Positions 7,817 to 15,174 of a DNA stretch of 15,174 bases are shown piece after piece. Under the pieces are notes generated by a model. It did no database searches. It was not told where the DNA came from and saw only the letters and a program-made list of their open reading frames with translations. This stretch comes from Entrophospora sp. SA101 (taxonomy: Eukaryota > Glomeromycota > Glomeromycetes > Entrophosporales > Entrophosporaceae), in NCBI GenBank assembly GCA_958430865.1, contig CAUDNR010001045.1:1549-16722 (forward strand). Direction: 5' to 3'. The translations under genes and the position numbers were made by a program. The stretch's first letter is position 1. Every line of letters starts with the position of its first letter.

Positions 7817-7995
7817 TGTAACGAGTTAGATTCATCATTATATTGAACATCTGATGAGGTTTCATTTAAAGAAACACTTCCTTTAATTATTTATTTTTTT
7901 AGTATTTAAATCATTTAAAGATGATGAATTTGATGATGATGCTTCTAGACTTGGTGTAAGTAGGATTACAGATATAATAATCTGATTAGGGAAAT
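7801..7995 (-). pseudogene. Broken Ser/Asn-rich coding-like segment
   Basis: Between an acceptor-like CCCTAATCAG (about 7983-7992) and about 7800, the minus strand reads TPSLEASSSNSSSLNDLNTK in one frame. It then hits TAA, and continues in a neighbouring frame as GSVSLNETSSDVQYNDESNS. A single-base indel in an A/T run near 7885 would separate the two halves. The matching Ser/Asn/acidic composition on both sides suggests one reading frame broken by decay. It lies between the membrane-like segment upstream (8143-8370) and the segment at 7541-7816. Confidence 0.28.
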
Positions 7996-8142
7996 AAGTG
8001 AAAAACAAAGAAAAAAGATTTATTTATTTATTATGTTGATCTGATAAATAAGGGAAAAAATCTTTCGAGTTTGTTTTTTTTTTTGCTTTCATAGTCTCTT
8101 TATTAGTATTGTCGGAAAAATAATTTTTTTCTGAATATGATT

Positions 8143-8370
8143 TTATCTAAGTCTGGCTTTGAATTTGAAAATAAAATTTATATATATATAAATTATTGAG
8201 ACGATAATAGTATCCAACCAAATCACGAGTATATTCATATTGGTTCTTGCAATTACTCCAACAGCAACAATGCTTATTGTGGTGGTATGCATACAACCTG
8301 CCAGGGATGGATACCCGATAAATGTTATTATTTTATAAAAAAAGGGCCCAGAAATGATTGTTAGGATCAA
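8143..8370 (-). pseudogene. Exon-like segment encoding two or three hydrophobic helices
   Basis: Minus-strand open frame without an ATG at its start. It reads LILTIISGPFFYKIITFIGY, then PSLAGCMHTTTISIVAVGVI, ARTNMNILVIWLDTIIV and a further hydrophobic run partly made of a TA repeat. Small residues, a Gly-Tyr-Pro turn and a polar loop between helices look like a polytopic membrane protein exon rather than random AT-rich translation. A donor-like GTCTCA follows IIV. I do not recognise the family. Together with the segments down to 7282 this may be a relic of one multi-exon gene. Confidence 0.33.
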
Positions 8371-9180
8371 AAATAAATAAAAGAAAAATTATTTCCAAAT
8401 TAAGAACCAAAGAAAATAAAATTACGAGTTTTAAAAACCGACTATCGGAATTTTAAAAACAAATAAACAAGTATGACAACTTTTTACTTGGTTGATTTTT
8501 TGTGTTATTGCGTAATGGCTTGTTTTGTTTTGAGAAACAAACTTTACTTGGCACTCAATATTGGTTATCTGAAATATATATATATACAGTACACGCTAAT
8601 TAATTTTTGAGAGTAGAACAACCTTTACTTAGCACGCGAAGCTTGTTATTTAAATATGGAATTCATGAAGACAAGTGTTATGTTTTTTGAACTAATTAGC
8701 TATTAGTTGTTCACGTAAGTTACGAATATCCAGATATTAAAATTATTTGATGTATTTTTTTTTTTTTTTGTTAAAAGAACATTTTCATACCATTTTACAA
8801 AATGAGATCCTTGAGTTTTTTAGAATTGACACTTATTTTACTCACCATTCTTATTAATAACTCGCATTCAGATTAATTAATTGGTTGGTTAACATAACAA
8901 TATGAAATTTTTTTTACTACCAAATCGTCTATAATTAAGTTCCATAACATAAAAATTGTCACAATGTGTACCAGATCTCTTTCATTATTTTTACAGAATA
9001 TCAAATATACACTACCCGGAATTTTAGTGCAGAGTTCAATGGCATAGACACTTAATTGGGATGGGTCCGTATGCATTACTTAGAATGACAAAAGAAAAAA
9101 ACATACATTTGCTCAAAAAAAAAATAATAATACAACACACGCAGCAGGATAAAAGATAATAATAAAGAAGCAATAGTAAC
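8371..9180. other. Gene-poor region
   Basis: No convincing gene. A 67-codon minus-strand frame (9076-8873, ATG start) has a mixed composition but no recognisable domain and no flanking exon; it is noted only as open. The stretch holds a TA microsatellite near 8574-8586 and the three-copy imperfect repeat listed separately. Confidence 0.45.
8477..8660. repeat. Three imperfect copies of a CTTTACTTGGCAC-type motif
   Basis: Copies near 8477-8515, 8538-8577 and 8629-8657. The last two align as AA-CTTTACTT-[GA]GCAC followed by AA..TTG.TTAT and AAATAT; the first keeps only CAACTTTTTACTTGG...GTGTTATTG. Spacing is about 60 and 90 bp. This is probably an old local duplication or part of a degraded element; no role is evident. 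Confidence 0.4.
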
Positions 9181-10596
9181 AGTTGGAGTTTTTATTCGTA
9201 ATACAAATTCTTAACCTTATTCGAATTATTTGAATTATTATTCGTTGATTCTCGAATTATTCGTTTTTTATTTGCTTTAGTTTTATTTGTTCTATTGTTT
9301 TATTTGTGTAATTCGAATAGAAACTCTGGTAATAGTGAACCATTAAATAGTAATAGTGATGGCGATTAAAAGATATAATAATGATGATGATATAATAATA
9401 ATAATAACGATAGTAATAATACTAGCAAGCTTAGTGCCATTTGAGAAGTTTTTTATCAACTAGAATTTATTTATAAAGAAAAAGAAATAGGCTCGATAAA
9501 GATAATCGACTTTCATATCATCAAGTTCTTTAGCCAACCAAGGTTTTTCTACCGGCTCACATAACTACTCGTGTGAACCTTTAATGCTAATCTCAGCCAG
9601 CAGTCGACATATTTTGAATGTAAATTATGATTAGTCATCGACCATCCAGTTGCTTCAAATTTCACCGCTTATTGTTGGAATTGGTTTATTCGTCGATTCT
9701 TTGTTTCATAATTTCAAAATTCAGATGAAAATTTTACAAAAATCTCCCAGGTCAAATTTTTTTAATCCTGTATAAAAAAACCACACCTACCGTTATACTA
9801 AACAATTCCGCTCTCGCTAGCTTGAAATATGTAGTCACATATTATGCACATAATCCTATATTTTTTTTAATCCGTGATTTAAGATATGTAATCAAAGAAG
9901 CATTGTTCATGATTCCAAATACATACAAGGACGAATTTTATATAATTGATTTGTTCAACTTGTAGTGTTACTGTTGATTTTACTAGAAAATCAACTATTG
10001 GCAAGCATTTTAAATCTGAAAGATATTTTTCTCTAATCAGAGAGTTTGTATGCCCCATTAAGACAACAAACATTCTCAACCCCCTTCCATGAACGTGAAC
10101 AAATAAACATTGATCTAGTTCATCATTTACTCGGGAAAAAATTACTCTAGAGAAAGTTGATACATTAAAACATTTTTTCTGTGTAATTTTGGATCAACGA
10201 AAAGAAAGTTTGATTAATCAAAGAATAAAATAAGATGATGTGGGCTATTATCAATATTTTATTTAGTTACTAAATTAGCTGTAACAGAACACCTCGAGAC
10301 TGTTAATAACACAAAACAATCGATTCTTTTTATTTCAGATATGTCAAGTTTATCACATACAATTCCGATTGATTAATATATTAAAATTTATTAGAAAGTA
10401 TTAAACATTAATTGCATATAGCCCGACAAGAAAAAGAAGATAGATTTAGTTATTTCTCTTCTTGAAAAAGAAACGTCATTCTCGGACTTATTCCGTTGGT
10501 TTGATTTTCATTTTTGTGTCGGCATTCTACCAGGGTCCTTATAGATAATATCCATTTTTGGAAATATAATGTCATTATATCATACGATGATGGTCT
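9181..10596. other. Gene-poor region upstream of SKN7
   Basis: Over 1.4 kb without a supportable gene. It contains repeated TTCGAATTATT-like words at 9205-9320, an AT/GAT-rich stretch at 9360-9422, and a 66-codon minus-strand frame (10079-9879, TTG at its start) with no recognisable domain. Some parts (9480-9620, 10430-10560) are less AT-rich and could be degraded transposon or distal promoter sequence. Confidence 0.45.
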
Positions 10597-10896
10597 AGAC
10601 CGCTCTAGACTATTTATATCAACCAACCGTATGTTTATTTATTTAATCACGTGATTTAAATTAATTAAAAAGACAATGGACCAATAAACTGTATATAATA
10701 AAATTTAATTAAAACCTTAATATTAAATAATTCGCACATTGTTTTTTTATATAATAATAATAATAAAAAAGCATTTTCCTTTTTTCGATATTAATTTTTT
10801 TGATTTTTTCTAAATATCAATTAGATCCGATTTAATTCATTTTTTATTCGTTTTTTATTTTTTCAACTTGGAAAATTTTTATTTATAATAAAAAAA
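10597..10896 (+). promoter_or_regulatory. Presumed SKN7 promoter and 5' leader
   Basis: A 12-bp palindrome AATCACGTGATT (10645-10656) carries the CACGTG E-box, the site of bHLH factors such as Cbf1/Pho4 in yeasts. A CCAAT box (10681-10685) fits the HAP/NF-Y complex, and TATATAA lies near 10692-10698. The ATG at 10897 follows a run of A. Positions about 200-250 bp upstream of the ATG are sensible for a fungal promoter, but in so AT-rich a genome the TATA word means little. The palindrome could equally be an inverted-repeat scar. Confidence 0.35.
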
Positions 10897-13844
10897 ATGA
10901 ATAATGGTAATTCTGGAGGCACGGATTTTGTAAAGAAACTGTACAAGTAAGATCATACATACCACTTTCAATTTTTTCCGTTTTTAATTCCGTAAAATCA
11001 TAAAATCACATTGACATTGGTATTAATTATATAGAATGTTAGAAGATGATACATATAACGATATTGTTTGTTGGGGGGTTGACGGTAATAGTTTTGTTGT
11101 CAAGGTGATTATTACAATAAATATAAATCATCAAATTTGTAATTGATTTGATCATTTATTTTATTTTGCTAATTTTTATTTTTTTTAATTTTCAAGGAAA
11201 TCGACGCATTCACGAAAACAATCCTTCCTCGACATTTTAAACATACTAATTTCGCAAGTTTTGTAAGGCAGCTCAATAAATATGATTTCCACAAAGTTAG
11301 ATATTCTGATGATTCATTCTCTCCATATGGTGAACAGGTATATTCATTTATAGTATTAATTTTTGTATGTTGTATGCATTTTTCTGATTTTTTATTTTTT
11401 ATTAAATATATTATTTATTAGGCTTGGGAATTTCATCATACAAAATTTCAATGTAATAAAAAAGACCAATTGGATAGCATTAAAGTAAATCTAATATTTT
11501 CATATATTTTATACCAATTAATAATAATAATAATATCTTTTTTTTTTTTTTTTTTTAAAAAAAGAGAAAAGTCACCACCAACAAGAGAAATCAAAATTCA
11601 AATAATAACAACATGACAAATATTCCTTCACAAAACATTCAACTTTCGGAATTTCAATCTCAAATAAATAATTTAAATAAATTACAATATACCATGAATG
11701 ATCATCTGATAACTTTGAGCAAAAATTATCATAGTGTTGCCCAAGACTTATTAAATCTTGAAAAAGGAATGATTGCTCGAGACCAATTGATACAAAATTT
11801 AGCACAACGTTTGGCTAGTTTGGACGAAGGTTTGTGCGAATTTTTACTATTGTTATTATTATTATTGATCTTAGTTATTTATATAATTAATATATATATA
11901 TATATATTTATAGAAAAATCATCTGGTGGCCGCTCTTTCAATCTTCAAAGAACAACGACAACATTGGGAGTAGGACATAACAACAACAACAACATTATTC
12001 CTAATAATAATAATAACTCAATTACCTCCCCATTCGTGGATCCTGAACAAGTACAAAAATTAATAAATTCATATACTGAAGCCATAAGACCTTCTATTGA
12101 AACCTCCAAACGTGCTCAATTATTACAAAATATGACAAATAACCCAAATAACCATAGTTCTGCTTATTCAGATTTTCAACAACAACAATTTAATTCGCCG
12201 ATTGATTATAATAATCCTCAATCATCATATTCTTCAATACATTCATCATCATCATCATCGTCGTCGTCGTCACCACCACTACCATCATCATCATCATCAT
12301 CAACACCACACACAATAGGATCTAATAACTCTAGTAATATTGATATTAACAAAAATCCTAATAATGATTTGTTTAACAACAACTCTGTTGGTAATAATAT
12401 GGGTGATTATTCTTCTGCTTTTTCTTCAAATAATAATTCTCATTTTGAAAAAATGGTTTTATCATCTCAACAACAACATCAAAATCAATTATCATCAATT
12501 AATAACAACAATCCCACACCATCATTCATATTGCCATCCAACAACAACAGCAGCAGCAGCAACAATAACAACAATAACAATAACAACAATAACAATAACA
12601 ACAACAACAACAATAATAATGGTTCAACTTTAGGTCATCCAATTCTAATACCAAAACAGACTACTACACAATTAATTGATAATAATAATGATGATGTGAA
12701 TACTAATTATTTATTATCATCGTCATCATCTTCTTCATCTTCATCGTTAATACCATCAACGACAACAGCTTCTTCTTCATCTTCTACATCATCTAATAAT
12801 AGTCTAACAAAAATAACATCATCAACTAACAGGAAACCAAACGTTAAGATGTGTGTTATGCAAAAGTCTTTTGCACCTGCTTGGTCAGTTCCACCAAAAG
12901 TTTTATTAGTTGACGATGATGCTATTTACCAAAATATCGGGTCGAAACTTTTACGAGTTTTTGGTTGTTCTTTTGATATTGCCGTGGATGGATTAAGTGC
13001 TGTTCGTAAAATGAATTTTGCAAAATATGATCTCGTGTTAATGGTAAGATGACCAAAAGATTCCAGAGGTTTTGTTTTGATGATAATAATAACAATAATA
13101 ATAATAATAATAATAATTTTATCTTTTTTGTTTTGTTTAGGATATTGTATTACCCAATTTAGATGGTAAGCATACATACAACACAACACACTTGCGCATA
13201 TATTTATTATATACATTTAGTTGTGAATTTTTTTCTAACTCTCAATAATTATTAATATTTGTTAGGTGTTGAAGCAACTACTCAAATAAGAAGATTTGAC
13301 ATGACTACACCAATTATTAGTATGACATCGAATATAGGAGCTGATGATTGTTTCAAATATTTGTCTCATGGGATGAATGATATTTTAGCAAAACCATTTA
13401 CAAAAGCTAATTTACTCTCAATGTTGGAAAGACATTGTAAACATCTTATAGTCATTAAAACTTTTCAAAATATTCCTAGATCTATTGTTATTGAGAATAA
13501 TAATAATTGTACATCTTCGGATGAAGATAATAGGATAATTGAAGAAATTCCTGATAACACTAATATTTCTACTGGTGGCAGTAGTAGTAAAGCTTACAAC
13601 AATAACAACAATAACAATAACAATAACAATAACAATAATAGCAGTTGTTGCTTAATTAATACTGGTTGGAATCAAAATCCTTATAATAACATTAACCTTG
13701 ACAACAACAACAACGACATTATTAATATAATAACTGCTGCTGCTCCTTCTTCTTCTCCAAATACAACAACTTTTACTGCGATGATGACTAGTAATAATTA
13801 TATGCAATTAATGAATAATCTAATGGTAGAAAGTAATAATCATT

Positions 13845-13893
<49 letters not shown>

Positions 13894-13966
13894 AATATTC
13901 GAAAAAGACTGTGATGATGATAGATTATTAGAAGATCAACGTCCTCGTAAAAGGTTTAAATGTTAA
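10897..13966 (+). CDS. SKN7: SKN7-type transcription factor: HSF DNA-binding domain plus response-regulator receiver, eight exons, 814 aa
   Basis: Nuclear response regulator (S. cerevisiae Skn7, S. pombe Prr1) that receives phosphate through the Sln1-Ypd1 type relay and activates oxidative, osmotic and cell-wall stress genes. Exons: 10897-10946, 11035-11104, 11197-11337, 11422-11484, 11565-11829, 11914-13043, 13141-13165, 13266-13966; the summed length, 2445 nt, is in frame. HSF-type domain about 11-108, with the signature [16 protein letters not shown] (59-74) and WEFHH. Coiled coil about 131-196. Ser/Asn/Gln-rich linker about 215-515. Receiver about 525-645: acidic DDD at 530-532, phosphoacceptor Asp574 ([10 protein letters not shown]), Thr602 and Lys624 (AKPF). 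The tail is Asn-rich and ends in basic RPRKRFKC, a possible nuclear signal. Longer than yeast Skn7 (about 620 aa) because of homopolymer tracts. The 84-nt intron 11830-11913 has no stop and is a multiple of three, so a naive open frame reads through it. All receiver catalytic residues are present. Confidence 0.93.
12241..12303 (+). repeat. Coding TCA/TCG serine tract in SKN7
   Basis: Uninterrupted Ser codons (TCA and TCG), a few Pro-rich codons, then Ser again. The sequence mixes TCA with a TCG block, so replication slippage has occurred in more than one phase of growth. It belongs to the disordered linker between the DNA-binding and receiver domains. Confidence 0.85.
12540..12620 (+). repeat. 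Coding Asn tract with an AGC serine block in SKN7
   Basis: AAC codons, four AGC codons, then about twenty mixed AAC/AAT codons. The mixed codon use means the tract is older or stabilised against slippage, unlike the pure AAT run near the 3' end of the same gene. Confidence 0.85.
13847..13891 (+). repeat. Pure (AAT)15 coding tract in SKN7 C-terminus
   Basis: Fifteen perfect AAT codons encode Asn15 between the HF and TIFEKD segments, about 24 codons before the stop. Being uninterrupted, it is likely length-variable between strains or between nuclei of one mycelium. It lies after the receiver domain, where length change would be tolerated. Confidence 0.95.
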
Positions 13967-15174
13967 TTTTAAACACCACATCCATTTTGCCATTGGTGTT
14001 CTTATACACTATTGTATTATTTTTTTATAATAGACTTTGTAAAATAATTTCTTTTATTTATTTATATATATATATAATTACTATATTTATATAATTACTA
14101 TATTTAATAATAATAACAACAATTTACAAGACTAATTGCCCGTGACTTTACTAATAAGATTCATCCTTGAATAATTGAATTAAACACCTTCCCTGCCTAC
14201 TTCATGATGTCATTCTTATTAATATTGACTGACATGTAAAATAATGAGTTTGATTATAAAAAAAAAAATCTAAAATCAATCTATATCTGTTGTACGTGAA
14301 AATGAAATTATGTGAATTCACAATTCACATATGTGAAATTCAAATTAGCCATAATATTTCAATTTCACATAAATCAGGTAAATCAAGTTGGTACTAGGTA
14401 TTAGATAAAAATGACACTGTCTGTTCTTATTCACTTGTTTCTCGTATCGCAAAACGTTAAAAGAACAAATTTCTCTTCAAATAAAAAGTGTAAAGGCATT
14501 TTGAAAGCGTGATTTTTATTTTCTAATCGCAAGCGTGAACTTTTTTGTGGGGACATTTTCCTGTAAAAAATATTCAAGCATTAGTATTAGCGTAATGAGA
14601 AAGTATATCAATTATTTCATATTGTATAGGCTTCGCTTTATCAGGTTTTTCTACTTCATCTATTATTAAAAACATGTGGCCAGGTAAGGCATTTGCGATC
14701 AATCTCTAAGCTAGAAGTTGGCACCACGCAAAATTTCTTTGACAGGTTAATCACGTGCAATTTTTTATAAAATTATGTGTTTGGCGCAGAAATTTTTCGA
14801 ATCACATGATTGATAAAAATTAGTTTTATAGTGCAGGACACCTAGCAGTCATCCGTAATTTCACGGGATCGACATGTCTACTGCTGTAGCTATGTAATTT
14901 TTTCGTGAAACATTTCAATTTTTACTATTAAAATCGAAGGAAATTTTCATTTGCTACTAGTAAAACCACATGACATTTCTAAACAAGGAGTGTGATTCTT
15001 TGTACACACGTTGTTTGAGATTTAATTTATTACCTCGCAAAAGTTCGGCTATAGTTTATTAAGAAAACGGAAAAGAATGGTCTGTTCAAAGTTATACCTT
15101 CAGTTCTTAATCATGTTACAACAAATTATTTTGAACTTGTAATTTCAATAAAACATAAACAAGAAGCCACCATT
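13967..15174. other. 3' flank of SKN7, no gene seen
   Basis: Begins with the SKN7 3' UTR (T-rich, no perfect AATAAA) and TA/AAT microsatellites near 14063-14115. The palindrome cluster at 14310-14370 is listed separately. From 14400 on, the sequence is less AT-rich, but no open frame with recognisable content was found on either strand. An inverted pair, AATCACGTGCAATTTTT near 14749 and TTTTTCGAATCACATGATT near 14789, may mark a small degraded foldback element. Confidence 0.45.
14310..14370. repeat. Cluster of nested palindromes
   Basis: GTGAATTCAC (14312-14321) and TTCACATATGTGAA (14324-14337) are perfect palindromes lying side by side. ATGTGAAATT (14331-14340) is also mirrored perfectly by AATTTCACAT (14361-14370) across a 20-bp loop. 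All share the word TTCACAT. They could extrude as hairpins or form a transcribed stem-loop in the SKN7 3' flank, but the simplest reading is a small foldback element. Confidence 0.6.

Noticed and set aside
8873..9076. 67-codon minus-strand open frame with a true ATG
   Set aside because: No domain, no neighbouring exon, and an open length reachable by chance. Left as open but unsupported.
9879..10079. 66-codon minus-strand open frame
   Set aside because: Begins at TTG rather than ATG, has no recognisable domain and no exon context.
11572..11805. Minus-strand open frame opposite the SKN7 coiled coil
   Set aside because: It is antisense to a well-supported exon and shows no family features.
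12340..12633. Plus-strand Ile/Thr-rich frame inside SKN7 exon 6
   Set aside because: A frame-shifted translation of the AAC/AAT repeats. The Asn frame joins the conserved receiver domain.
12926..13216. Minus-strand frame across the SKN7 receiver exons
   Set aside because: Antisense to the receiver, with an Ile run produced by the AAT microsatellite in an intron.
1..15174. tRNA or rRNA genes
   Set aside because: No T-loop-like GGTTCRANNCC with matching arms, and no rRNA-like conserved stretch, was seen on either strand by eye.

Overview
The window looks like nuclear DNA of an arbuscular mycorrhizal fungus (Glomeromycotina, most like Rhizophagus or a close relative). Base composition is very AT-rich, genes are split by many short GT-AG introns of about 70-100 nt, and two genes resemble lineage-expanded families known from these fungi: a TKL-like kinase with an N-terminal CxxC...CxxC segment, and an F-box-like protein. 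No bacterial-type operons, tRNAs or rRNAs were seen. The species assignment is inference, because no database search was possible.

Layout: (1) 255-1628, minus strand: a TKL-like kinase, frameshifted in its catalytic loop. (2) 1710-3608: about twenty tandem units that, read on the minus strand, look like spliceosomal introns (GTAAGTATT ... CTTAG or CCAG). They are separated every time by exactly three variable nucleotides. The array lies directly 5' of the kinase exons and is interrupted by a 152-bp hAT-type MITE. A possible first exon (ATG at 3792) lies beyond it. (3) 3793-4079: a short gap between divergent genes carrying a Tc1/mariner-like inverted-repeat remnant. (4) 4080-5888, plus: a complete seven-exon DNMT2/TRDMT1 tRNA(Asp) C38 methyltransferase, 439 aa. 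(5) 6355-7230, minus: an intact F-box-like protein. (6) 7282-8370, minus: exon-like fragments of an unrecognised, probably decayed membrane protein gene, followed by gene-poor DNA to about 10.9 kb. (7) 10897-13966, plus: an eight-exon SKN7-type transcription factor (HSF DNA-binding domain, coiled coil, Ser/Asn-rich linker, response-regulator receiver), 814 aa. (8) 13967-15174: no gene seen, but a palindrome cluster.

The genes do not form an evident pathway. DNMT2 acts on tRNA. SKN7 is the nuclear output of a multistep His-Asp phosphorelay for osmotic, oxidative and cell-wall stress. The kinase belongs to an expanded family of mostly unknown role. The most unusual object is the array of intron-like units with codon-sized gaps: if spliced as drawn, the kinase N-terminus would be encoded one codon-length at a time by 3-nt microexons.
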